Source: CBFGTA01 sp965651595
GTDB taxonomy: Bacteria; Actinomycetota; Actinomycetes; S36-B12; UBA10799
Direction of reading: 5' to 3'
NCBI GenBank assembly: GCA_965651595.1
Contig: CBFGTA010000121.1
Location: 1-5,915 of the forward strand
Length of the DNA: 5,915 nucleotides
Under the pieces are notes generated by a model. That model searched no databases, had not been told where the DNA came from, and worked only from the letters and a program-made list of their open reading frames with translations. The first letter of the stretch is position 1. Every line of letters begins with the position of its first letter. The translations under genes and the position numbers were made by a program. Below are positions 1 to 5,758 of this stretch, one piece after another.

Positions 1-72
1 CTGCGAAGAAGGCACCTGCTGCGAAGAAGGCACCTGCTGCGAAGAAGGCACCTGCTGCGAAGAAGGCACCTG
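1..72 (+). repeat. Four perfect 18-bp tandem repeats in coding sequence
   Basis: The unit CTGCGAAGAAGGCACCTG occurs four times without a mismatch (1-18, 19-36, 37-54, 55-72) and may continue left of the window. The period is a multiple of three, so each unit adds six residues (AAKKAP) without shifting the frame. Identity extends to synonymous positions: the Ala codons GCT, GCG and GCA recur in the same order. This suggests recent expansion by slippage or unequal recombination rather than selection on protein sequence alone. Confidence 0.95.
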
Positions 73-80
73 CGAAGTAG
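1..80 (+). CDS. 3' end of an unidentified protein with a Lys/Ala/Pro-rich tail (partial)
   Basis: Only the last 25 complete codons and the TAG stop (78-80) are inside the window; the start lies to the left. The visible protein is entirely repeats of Ala-Ala-Lys-Lys-Ala-Pro ending in Ala-Lys. Such strongly basic, disordered tails are known on actinobacterial DNA-binding proteins (HU/HupB, histone H1-like) and on some ribosomal or RNA-binding proteins, where they contact nucleic acid. In many Actinobacteria the gene before ruvC is yebC, a translation/transcription regulator of the YebC/PmpR family, so a YebC with an added tail is one possibility. No folded domain is visible, so the family cannot be decided here. 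That this is a coding end rather than chance is supported by the open frame through the repeats, the in-frame stop and the same strand as the following genes. Confidence 0.8.
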   Translation, partial: AKKAPAAKKAPAAKKAPAAKKAPAK

Positions 81-91
81 TCGCCGTCACG

Positions 92-109
92 GTGTGGAGG
101 CGCCTACAC
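92..109. repeat. Imperfect palindrome before ruvC
   Basis: GTGTGGAGGCGCCTACAC has a perfect 8-bp palindromic core (AGGCGCCT, 98-105) flanked by GTGT (92-95) and ACAC (106-109), with two extra G bases on the left side. It overlaps the possible -10 element at 105-110, so it could act as an operator. No regulator is known for it and the asymmetry weakens the case. Confidence 0.3.
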
Positions 110-110
110 T
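105..110 (+). promoter_or_regulatory. Possible -10 element (TACACT) for the ruvCAB genes
   Basis: TACACT fits the actinobacterial housekeeping -10 pattern TANNNT. It would place the transcript start near 116-118, just ahead of the ribosome binding site at 121-125. No convincing TTGACA-like -35 is present at the right distance. It is embedded in a 10-mer (102-111) that recurs before secD and rel, which gives some added support. TANNNT is common by chance, so this remains tentative. Confidence 0.3.
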
Positions 111-120
111 GCAGGGGTGC

Positions 121-125
121 GGAGG
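121..125 (+). promoter_or_regulatory. Ribosome binding site that fixes the ruvC start
   Basis: GGAGG lies 7 nt before the GTG at 133. The longer in-frame start at 94 has no comparable site upstream and would add 13 residues with no counterpart in RuvC. The GTG at 145 also lacks one. This favours 133 as the start. Confidence 0.8.
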
Positions 126-132
126 TGCAGAG

Positions 133-693
133 GTGCCTAGACAAGTGTCGGCCAGCCCGGCGGGGTCCGTTCGCGTCTTGGGTATCGATCCCGGCCTGAC
201 CCGTTGCGGTATGGCGATCGCCGAACTCGACGGGCGCCGCACGATTCACCTGCTGGCCGCTTCGTGCATTCGCACGCCTCCCGATGTTCACGTCGGCGGG
301 CGGCTCGTCACCCTCGACACTGGACTCATTTCCTTGACGGAGAGGTTCGGGCCGCAAGAGGTTTTCATTGAGGAGGTCTTCAGCCAGGCCAACCTCGCGT
401 CCGTTCGCGGAACCGCCCAGGCTCAGGGTGCGATCGCGGTGCGCGTTGAGCACATGGGACTTCCCTTGACGTTCATGACACCCACGGCGGTGAAGAAGTC
501 GTTGACCGGCTCCGGGAAAGCCACCAAGGACCAAGTGCGGACCATGGCAGAGAGAGTGGCGGGCAGAGAAATCCCGGGGCCAGCAGATGTGGCTGACGCT
601 GTGGCGATTGCGATTGTCGGTTGTTGGCGGGTTGCCGCTCGTCCCCACGGGGCCAGCCAGGTCGCCCTCGATTCGCGGAGAGTGACTTCATGA
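133..693 (+). CDS. ruvC: RuvC, Holliday junction endonuclease
   Basis: This is a 186-residue protein, close to the usual family length. RuvC is a dimeric, Mg2+-dependent RNase H-fold nuclease that makes paired nicks across a Holliday junction during cytoplasmic recombinational repair, working with RuvAB. All four expected catalytic acidic residues are visible: Asp19 in LGIDPG, Glu80 in FIEEVF, and Asp152 and Asp155 in ADVADAV. The family motif KKSLTGSGKATKDQV (about residues 121-135) is also present. The GTG start at 133 is chosen because GGAGG precedes it by 7 nt and the RuvC fold begins about 12 residues later (VRVLGID). A start at 94 is possible but would cover the proposed -10 element. 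The gene ends in TGA overlapping the ruvA ATG (ATGA), so the two are probably translationally coupled. No truncation or missing key residue is seen. Confidence 0.96.
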   Translation: MPRQVSASPAGSVRVLGIDPGLTRCGMAIAELDGRRTIHLLAASCIRTPPDVHVGGRLVTLDTGLISLTERFGPQEVFIEEVFSQANLASVRGTAQAQGAIAVRVEHMGLPLTFMTPTAVKKSLTGSGKATKDQVRTMAERVAGREIPGPADVADAVAIAIVGCWRVAARPHGASQVALDSRRVTS

Positions 694-1298
694 TCGCGCA
701 CGTGTCCGGTTCGATCGCTTCCACTGGGACAGACTTCATCGTCGTCGATGTCGGCGGCCTGGGAGTTCGCATCAGCTGTCCGCCGTCACTGAGTGCAGGC
801 CATCACGTGGGTGAGACGATTTTCGTCCACACCGTCCTCATCGTCAGAGAAGACTCCTTGACCACATATGGTTTCAGCTCCGGCGAGGAACGCGATGTCT
901 TCACGACGCTTCTCGGCGTATCAGGGGTGGGCCCGCGAATCGCCCTGGCGGCCGTCTCCACGTTGGGAGTGTCTGGACTCGTATCCGCCCTCACCACCCA
1001 GAACGCCGCATCCTTGCAGAAGGTGCCTGGAATCGGGGCCCGCAGCGCTCAACGAATCTTGGTCGATCTCGACGGAAAACTCACGCAGTTCGCACCGTCT
1101 GCCGATTCGCCGTCCGCCACAGGGCCAGCCTCGGCCTGGCAAGCTGATGTCTCTTCGGCTCTAGAAAGTTTGGGCTGGAACGCCAAGGAGTCGGCTCGGG
1201 CCGTGGAGTTCCTGGCGGCTGACGAATCCACCCCGACCGACTGGGACACTGCGAGTGCGCTGCGGAAAGCGCTGCAGTACTTGGCGGGCACGACCTGA
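690..1298 (+). CDS. ruvA: RuvA, Holliday junction-binding subunit of RuvAB
   Basis: This 202-residue protein matches the family length. RuvA tetramers hold the four-way junction in a square-planar form and load the RuvB motors. Three domains are recognisable. An N-terminal OB-fold (about 1-62) starts MIAHVSGSI and ends REDSLTTYGF; Glu54 and Asp55 match the acidic pin that separates strands at the crossover. Two helix-hairpin-helix motifs follow: LLGVSGVGPRIAL (about 74-86) and LQKVPGIGARSAQRIL (about 109-124). After a Ser/Ala/Pro linker (about 135-150), the small RuvB-binding domain carries SALESLGWNAKESARAV (156-172). The ATG at 690 is chosen over upstream in-frame codons because RuvA proteins begin with MI-type sequences and GGAGAG (677-682) lies 7 nt upstream. 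It overlaps the ruvC stop by 4 nt and is followed by ruvB after 17 bp. Confidence 0.97.
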   Translation: MIAHVSGSIASTGTDFIVVDVGGLGVRISCPPSLSAGHHVGETIFVHTVLIVREDSLTTYGFSSGEERDVFTTLLGVSGVGPRIALAAVSTLGVSGLVSALTTQNAASLQKVPGIGARSAQRILVDLDGKLTQFAPSADSPSATGPASAWQADVSSALESLGWNAKESARAVEFLAADESTPTDWDTASALRKALQYLAGTT

Positions 1299-1315
1299 CC
1301 GGAACTGGAGGACAC

Positions 1316-2446
1316 ATGGAAGAGTCCCAGGAGTGGACGTTCGGCGTCGATGACGAAACCGACGAACCCGCCGATCGAATGGTTTCGACCCGATCACTCA
1401 CCGAAGACCTCACCAGCGAGGGTGCGCTCCGACCCCACAGCCTGGACGAGTTCGTCGGACAGCGGCGCATCCGTGAGCAACTCACCTTGCTGCTCGGTGC
1501 CGCACAGAAAGCGCAACGTCAAGCCGACCACGTGCTCCTCGCCGGTCCGCCCGGGCTCGGCAAGACCACCTTGGCAATGATCGTGGCAACCGAACTGTCG
1601 GTGCCGCTGCGGGTGACGAGCGGGCCAGCGATCGCTCACGCGGGGGATTTGGCTGCGGTACTGACCAGCCTGCAGCCCGGAGAAGTGCTCTTCATCGACG
1701 AAATCCACCGGCTCGCGCGCCCGGTCGAAGAGATGCTGTACATGGCGATGGAAGACTTCCGGGTCGATGTGGTCGTCGGCAAGGGCCCCGGCGCGACAGC
1801 TATCCCTTTGCAGTTGCCGCAGTTCACCCTGGTGGGTGCCACAACCCGGGCGGGCCTGCTACCCGGGCCCTTACGAGACCGATTCGGATACACCGGGCAA
1901 CTCGACTTCTACGAACCCGACGAGTTGACGCGCATAGTAGTTCGGTCGGCCCGCCTGCTCGACATTCCGATCTCGGAATCAGCGGCCGCAGAGATCGCGA
2001 GCCGGTCCCGGGGGACTCCGCGAGTGGCGAACCGCCTGTTGCGGCGGGTTCGCGACGTCGCCCAGATGCGCGGACGCGATACCGTCAACACGGACACGGC
2101 CTGCGAGGCCCTCGAAATATTCGAAGTTGACGCCGACGGGATGGATCGTCTGGACAACAGTGTGCTCAATGCCCTCGTGCGGCAGTTCACCGGTGGGCCC
2201 GTGGGTTTGTCGACATTGGCTGTCGCAGTGGCCGAAGAACCCGAGACGGTCGAATCAGTCGTCGAGCCGTTCCTGGTGAGGCAAGGGTTGATCGCCCGGA
2301 CTCCGCGGGGTCGCGTGGCCACGCCAGCAGCGTGGGTCCGATGCGGGTTGGCGGCGCCGTCGCCCGCTTCCGGGGAAGTTCCCGCTGAGCAAGAAACTGG
2401 TCAACTTCAGCAGGTGCTACCGGTCGACGAGATGCCGGGCAGTTAG
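1316..2446 (+). CDS. ruvB: RuvB, Holliday junction branch-migration ATPase
   Basis: RuvB is the AAA+ hexameric motor that pumps DNA through the RuvA-bound junction using ATP. This protein has 376 residues, longer than the roughly 340 of many homologues because of an acidic N-terminal extension (about 1-22) and a Pro/Glu/Gln-rich C-terminal tail (about 345-376). Motifs in order: LRPHSLDEFVGQ (38-49), Walker A GPPGLGKT (77-84), Walker B FIDEIH (126-131), sensor 1 GATTRAG (174-180), the arginine-finger region PLRDRFG (185-191), sensor 2 GTPRVANRLLRR (233-244, Arg236), and the C-terminal winged helix with FTGGPVGLSTLA (291-302) and RTPRGRVATPAA (328-339). One small departure from what I recall of the family is WVRCGL near 340, where a WxHLG-like sequence is common. 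The ATG start has GGAGG (1307-1311) only 4 nt upstream, a slightly short but workable distance. The TAG stop lies inside the yajC ribosome binding site. Confidence 0.97.
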   Translation: MEESQEWTFGVDDETDEPADRMVSTRSLTEDLTSEGALRPHSLDEFVGQRRIREQLTLLLGAAQKAQRQADHVLLAGPPGLGKTTLAMIVATELSVPLRVTSGPAIAHAGDLAAVLTSLQPGEVLFIDEIHRLARPVEEMLYMAMEDFRVDVVVGKGPGATAIPLQLPQFTLVGATTRAGLLPGPLRDRFGYTGQLDFYEPDELTRIVVRSARLLDIPISESAAAEIASRSRGTPRVANRLLRRVRDVAQMRGRDTVNTDTACEALEIFEVDADGMDRLDNSVLNALVRQFTGGPVGLSTLAVAVAEEPETVESVVEPFLVRQGLIARTPRGRVATPAAWVRCGLAAPSPASGEVPAEQETGQLQQVLPVDEMPGS

Positions 2447-2449
2447 GAT
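2445..2449 (+). promoter_or_regulatory. yajC ribosome binding site overlapping the ruvB stop codon
   Basis: AGGAT begins with the last two bases of the ruvB TAG stop (2444-2446) and lies 6 nt before the yajC ATG. Ribosomes ending ruvB would sit on this site, so translation of yajC is probably coupled to ruvB even though the products act in different pathways. Confidence 0.6.
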
Positions 2450-2455
2450 CGGCCA

Positions 2456-2773
2456 ATGGACTTCTTTCCTCTCATTCTCATCGGTGTCATGGCTCTGTTC
2501 TTCTGGCTGTTCATTCTCAAGCCCGCCAAGGCGCGTCAAAGTGCCCAGCGCGACTTAGTGGACTCCCTCACAGTCGGTCAACGGGTGATGACGACCGCAG
2601 GAATGTTCGGTCGGATTATCGACATCAACGATGACCTCGTCACGTTGGAGATTTCTGAAGGCGTCCAGGTATCGTTCGTCAAGCAGGCAATCGCCCAAGT
2701 GGCCCCCAGTGAAGCGGAACTGGCCGCTCAGCAAGCCATGGAGTCCGATGACGCGACGGACGAGCAGAAGTAA
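2456..2773 (+). CDS. yajC: YajC, Sec translocon accessory membrane protein
   Basis: This 105-residue protein has one N-terminal membrane segment (about 4-21) followed by a Lys/Arg-containing stretch (KPAKARQ). A cytoplasmic domain then carries the family pattern LTVGQRVMTTAGMFGRI (38-54) and LVTLEISEGVQVSFVKQAI (61-79), ending in an acidic, Gln/Glu/Asp-rich tail. YajC associates with SecD and SecF (and YidC) in the holotranslocon; its exact biochemical role is not settled, and E. coli yajC is dispensable. The ATG follows the ruvB stop after 9 bp. Position just before secD/secF is the usual arrangement and supports the call. A 135-bp gap separates it from secD, so secDF may have its own promoter. 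Confidence 0.94.
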   Translation: MDFFPLILIGVMALFFWLFILKPAKARQSAQRDLVDSLTVGQRVMTTAGMFGRIIDINDDLVTLEISEGVQVSFVKQAIAQVAPSEAELAAQQAMESDDATDEQK

Positions 2774-2793
2774 CCGCTGTTCACCAGATGACC

Positions 2794-2799
2794 TAACCT
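2794..2799 (+). promoter_or_regulatory. Possible -10 element (TAACCT) for secDF
   Basis: TAACCT fits TANNNT and sits in the 135-bp gap between yajC and secD (2774-2908), 21 nt after the yajC stop. It would give an untranslated leader of about 100 nt. No good -35 is found upstream. Its 10-base context (2791-2800, ACCTAACCTG) matches those before ruvC and rel. The rest of the gap contains a short hairpin at 2825-2843 and no convincing gene. Confidence 0.3.
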
Positions 2800-2824
2800 G
2801 TCGGCGCAACCAGTCGACACCAGG

Positions 2825-2843
2825 GCCGTGTTCGGTTCGCGGC
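2825..2843 (+). repeat. Short hairpin in the secD leader
   Basis: GCCGTG (2825-2830) can pair with CGCGGC (2838-2843) around a 7-nt loop, five Watson-Crick pairs plus one G-U pair in RNA. No U-run follows, so it is not an intrinsic terminator. It may be chance in GC-rich DNA. Confidence 0.25.
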
Positions 2844-2897
2844 ACAACCCTGAGCCAAGCCCTGCGGGTACTGCTGTAGACCCGCCCGACCTGATCT

Positions 2898-2902
2898 GAG
2901 AG
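2898..2902 (+). promoter_or_regulatory. Ribosome binding site that decides the secD start
   Basis: GAGAG lies 6 nt before GTG at 2909. The in-frame TTG at 2903 directly abuts GAGAG with no spacer, so it cannot use this site. The in-frame TGA at 2897-2899 rules out any start further upstream. This favours the GTG. Confidence 0.65.
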
Positions 2903-2908
2903 TTGAAC

Positions 2909-4504
2909 GTGGCAGGACCAAAGGTAGTACGCCCCTGGCGCACATTGGGGTTGCTGACCATTCTCGTCGTTGGCCTCATGGTGTGGACGTTTTGGCCGTC
3001 GACGCCCGATACGCCTCGTCTGGGACTAGACCTTCAGGGTGGCACCCAGGTGACACTGGTGCCGAAGTCGGCTGCCGGAGAAGGGCCCATCAACGACGAC
3101 CAACTGAACCAGGCGGTTGAGATCATCCGCCAACGAGTCAACGGGCTCGGAGTGGCGGAAGCGGAAGTCACCGTCCAAGGATCGGGGAGCAACGCCGCGA
3201 TCATTGTCTCAGTTCCGGGGCTCAACCGCGACATCCGTGACCAGATCTCGCAGACTGCCCAGCTCAACTTCCGGCCCGTCATCCAGGAGGGGGTGGGGCT
3301 CGGGCCCGCTGAGGAGGACGGGAAGGCTGACGACGAAGTCATGCGGCCACCGATCCAATCGCCCGAGAACAACACCTTCCTCCAAAATGCCTACGCTGAC
3401 CTTGATTGCCAGAACCCTGACAATCTCCAAGGCGGAGTCCCCGACAATCCCGAGCAGTGGCTCGTCACCTGTCACTCCGACGGAATCGCCAAGTACCTGA
3501 CGGAACCAGCCTTCATCCTCGGCACAATGATTACGAATGCTGAGGCCGTGCTCCCGCAGCAGGGGGCTGGCGGCTGGCAGGTCAGCCTCGATTTCGATTC
3601 CGAGGGTGCTGCCAAACTTGCTGAAGTCTCGAGTCGTCTCGTCAACCTGCCCCCGCCGCAGAACCAGTTCGCTATCGTCCTAGACGGTCTCGTCGTGTCG
3701 GCGCCGTACTTCTCCGAGGCGATCCTGGGTGGCCAAGCATCCATCAACGGCAACTTCACGGCTGAAGAAGCCCGCGACCTCGCTAACGTTCTGAAATACG
3801 GCGCCCTGCCCATTTCGCTCGATGTGGCGGAAGTCAGCACAGTGTCGCCCACGCTCGGTGAAGACCAACTACGGGCAGGACTGATTGCCGGCGCCATCGG
3901 TATGGCCCTGGTGACTGTCTACCTGCTCTTCTACTACCGAATCCTCGGACTCGTGGCCATCGTTTCCCTGTTCTTGGCGGCGATCCTCACCTACGGTGTC
4001 TTCGTCATCATGAGCAACACCGTCGGCTTGGCCTTGACCTTGGCAGGGATTGCGGGGGCAATCGTTGCGATCGGTATCACGGCCGACTCGTTCATCGTCT
4101 ATTTCGAACGAATACGCGACCACTTGCGAGAAGGCAAGACCTTGCGAGTGGCCTGTGAACTCGGCTGGGTTCGAGCCCGAAACACCCTCCTCGCCGCAGA
4201 CTTCGTTTCTCTCCTCGCCGCAGCGATCTTGTATTACCTGTCGGTGGGGAACGTGCGAGGATTCGCGTTCGTCTTGGGATTGACCACGATCATCGACGTG
4301 ATTTGCGCCTTCTGGTTCACGCGTCCACTGGTTGCGATCATTGCCCGCACCGCGTGGTTCCAGAAGGGCGGCAAGCTCACAGGCATGAGCCCCGACCGGG
4401 TCGGCGTGGATATATCGGCTGAGCTTGCTCGACCCGGCCGTAAGCACCGCACAAAAGAGTCTGCTTCGGCATTCTCAGCTGCAGGGACAGGTGATAACGA
4501 ATGA
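2909..4504 (+). CDS. secD: SecD, protein translocase subunit
   Basis: SecD with SecF forms an RND-like membrane complex that uses the proton gradient to complete protein export through SecYEG on the outer side of the membrane. This protein has 531 residues from the GTG at 2909. Membrane segment 1 spans about 12-29, followed by the signature LGLDLQGGTQVTL (38-50) and a large extracytoplasmic domain to about residue 320. Five further membrane segments lie between about 322 and 480. The conserved charged motif GITADSFIVYFERIRD (389-404) contains Asp393, which corresponds to the membrane Asp implicated in proton coupling; this wording of the motif is typical of Actinobacteria. A low-conservation insert around 127-220 contains the only two extracytoplasmic cysteines, Cys167 and Cys188. 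The hydrophilic cytoplasmic tail (about 482-531) ends in TGA overlapping the secF ATG. Confidence 0.97.
   Translation: MAGPKVVRPWRTLGLLTILVVGLMVWTFWPSTPDTPRLGLDLQGGTQVTLVPKSAAGEGPINDDQLNQAVEIIRQRVNGLGVAEAEVTVQGSGSNAAIIVSVPGLNRDIRDQISQTAQLNFRPVIQEGVGLGPAEEDGKADDEVMRPPIQSPENNTFLQNAYADLDCQNPDNLQGGVPDNPEQWLVTCHSDGIAKYLTEPAFILGTMITNAEAVLPQQGAGGWQVSLDFDSEGAAKLAEVSSRLVNLPPPQNQFAIVLDGLVVSAPYFSEAILGGQASINGNFTAEEARDLANVLKYGALPISLDVAEVSTVSPTLGEDQLRAGLIAGAIGMALVTVYLLFYYRILGLVAIVSLFLAAILTYGVFVIMSNTVGLALTLAGIAGAIVAIGITADSFIVYFERIRDHLREGKTLRVACELGWVRARNTLLAADFVSLLAAAILYYLSVGNVRGFAFVLGLTTIIDVICAFWFTRPLVAIIARTAWFQKGGKLTGMSPDRVGVDISAELARPGRKHRTKESASAFSAAGTGDNE
4489..4495 (+). promoter_or_regulatory. secF ribosome binding site inside the secD 3' end
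   Basis: AGGTGAT matches the anti-Shine-Dalgarno complement and ends 5 nt before the secF ATG. It lies within the last codons of secD, so initiation of secF is likely coupled to secD translation and helps keep the two subunits in balance. Confidence 0.65.
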
Positions 4505-5718
4505 GCGAGCAGACCCCCCTCGACACCCCCGACGAAGCGCGGACAGTCAAGCCGCACAAGGCAAAGAAAGAGAAACTCAGCGCCCGCCTCTACAAGGGGC
4601 AACTTGAGTACTCGATCGTGCCCAATCGGCGGCGCTGGTACGTCATTTCGGCGGTCATCGTTTTGGTAGCACTCGGAAGCATCGCGATCCGCGGACTCAA
4701 CCTCGGAATCGAGTTCACCGGCGGCGCCGAGTTCCGGATCCCGGCGGCCAACTGTTCCGTGGAACAGGCGCGCACAACTGCACAATCGGTGACATCTGGC
4801 AGTCAAGTCATCGCCACCCAGCTCGGCGACGGGCGGATTCGCCTACAGACCGCGGAACTCACAGCCGATCAAAGCCGTGAGATGGTTCGTGATTTGTCCG
4901 AAGTGTGTGGAGTACCGCAAGACGACATCGCCAGTCAGCTGGTCGGTGGTTCGTGGGGGTCCGAGATCACGAAGAAGGCTGTTACCGCTCTGATTGTCTT
5001 CCTAGTAGCGGTAGCGCTGTTCTTGACGATCTATTACGAGTGGAAGTATGCCGTGTCCGCCTTGGTGGCACTGGCCCACGATGTGATCATCACCGTTGGC
5101 GTCTATGCGTTGCTCGGGCTGGAAGTGACACCTGCCACGATCATTGGGTTCCTGTCGATCCTGGGCTATTCCCTGTATGACACGGTGGTCGTATTCGACA
5201 AAGTCAAAGAGAATGCCCGCGGGATCGACTCGCAGAGTCGCTTCACCTTCAGCGAACAAGCCAATAAGGCTGTCAACCAGAGCATTGTGCGATCGATTAA
5301 CACTTCCTTGACGTCGCTGCTTCCGGTGCTCGCGATTCTCGTGGTCGGGGCAGGATTCCTAGGAGCCGGGACTTTGAAGGACCTGGCGCTGGCGCTGTTC
5401 GTCGGGACTATTGCGGGCACCTATTCGTCGATCTTCCTCGCGACTCCGTTCCTGTGTCAGATCAAGGAACGGGAACCGGCCATGATCGCCCTCACTAAAC
5501 GCGTCCAACTGCGTCGTGCCAATGCCGAGAAGAAGGCGTCGGAACGGGCGTCGACGGCGAGTGGATCCACTGGTGGCCCGGGGGGTGATGAATCCGAGTC
5601 AGGTGGCGACGACGGTTCGGCGGAATCCGAGGAGGCGCCCCGAGATGATCGGCCCCACCGTCAACGGTTCCGCAACCAGCCGAAGAAGCAGCCGCGCAGC
5701 AAAAGGGGCAAACCGTAG
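4501..5718 (+). CDS. secF: SecF, protein translocase subunit
   Basis: This 405-residue partner of SecD is longer than the roughly 320 of E. coli SecF because of extended cytoplasmic ends. A basic N-terminus (about 15-45) precedes membrane segment 1 (about 46-64), then the SecF signature LNLGIEFTGGAEF (66-78) and an extracytoplasmic domain to about 155 with two cysteines, Cys85 and Cys136. Five more membrane segments follow (about 159-178, 183-205, 211-233, 270-288, 294-316). Asp227 in GYSLYDTVVVFDKVKEN and Arg264 in SIVRSINTSLTSLLP correspond to the charged pair implicated in proton transport. The tail (338-405) is low complexity: an acidic Gly/Ser part (363-378, eight Asp/Glu) then a basic end (385-405, nine Arg/Lys and no acidic residue). 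The ATG overlaps the secD stop (ATGA). The gene ends 65 bp before rel. Confidence 0.97.
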   Translation: MSEQTPLDTPDEARTVKPHKAKKEKLSARLYKGQLEYSIVPNRRRWYVISAVIVLVALGSIAIRGLNLGIEFTGGAEFRIPAANCSVEQARTTAQSVTSGSQVIATQLGDGRIRLQTAELTADQSREMVRDLSEVCGVPQDDIASQLVGGSWGSEITKKAVTALIVFLVAVALFLTIYYEWKYAVSALVALAHDVIITVGVYALLGLEVTPATIIGFLSILGYSLYDTVVVFDKVKENARGIDSQSRFTFSEQANKAVNQSIVRSINTSLTSLLPVLAILVVGAGFLGAGTLKDLALALFVGTIAGTYSSIFLATPFLCQIKEREPAMIALTKRVQLRRANAEKKASERASTASGSTGGPGGDESESGGDDGSAESEEAPRDDRPHRQRFRNQPKKQPRSKRGKP

Positions 5719-5741
5719 GGCTCCCGCGCTCCGTTCTCACC

Positions 5742-5747
5742 TAGACT
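5742..5747 (+). promoter_or_regulatory. Possible -10 element (TAGACT) for rel
   Basis: TAGACT fits TANNNT and lies 36 nt before the rel ATG, 23 nt after the secF stop. No clear -35 is present. Its 10-base context (5739-5748, ACCTAGACTG) matches the sites before ruvC and secD. It overlaps the inverted repeat at 5743-5758. Confidence 0.35.
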
Positions 5748-5758
5748 GAAGCCAGTCT
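5743..5758. repeat. Inverted repeat upstream of rel
   Basis: AGACTG (5743-5748) and CAGTCT (5753-5758) are perfect 6-bp arms around a 4-base centre. A second small inverted repeat, CGAC-A-GTCG (5759-5767), follows at once. No T-run follows, so this does not look like an intrinsic terminator for secF. Placement over the possible -10 element and just downstream fits an operator or a leader hairpin, but neither is shown. Confidence 0.4.

Noticed and set aside
1..72. The repeats as a CRISPR array.
   Set aside because: The units are contiguous without spacers and form an open coding frame with a stop codon.
94..132. A 13-residue N-terminal extension of RuvC from the GTG at 94.
   Set aside because: There is no ribosome binding site before 94, a strong one precedes 133, and the added residues have no counterpart in RuvC proteins.
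621..689. A 23-residue N-terminal extension of RuvA.
   Set aside because: It lies wholly inside ruvC, and the ATG at 690 has a well-placed GGAGAG and the expected RuvA N-terminus.
2828..2899. A 23-codon open frame (GTG start) ending just before the secD ribosome binding site, considered as a regulatory leader peptide.
   Set aside because: Arrest peptides upstream of secDF are known in some Actinobacteria, but those carry an export or membrane segment and an arrest motif. This frame has neither, its start has a poorly spaced ribosome binding site (about 2 nt), and it is Pro-rich rather than hydrophobic.
3869..4447. A 192-codon minus-strand frame antisense to secD.
   Set aside because: It is the reverse complement of conserved SecD membrane segments. 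Its translation is Asp/Glu/Gly/Gln/His-rich with no recognisable domain, as expected for an antisense shadow in GC-rich DNA.
4234..4806. A 190-codon minus-strand frame across the secD/secF junction.
   Set aside because: Both sense genes are clearly identified by conserved motifs and overlap by ATGA there. The antisense product shows no family features.
5743..5758. The inverted repeat after secF as an intrinsic terminator.
   Set aside because: The stem is only 6 bp and no T-run follows on either strand.
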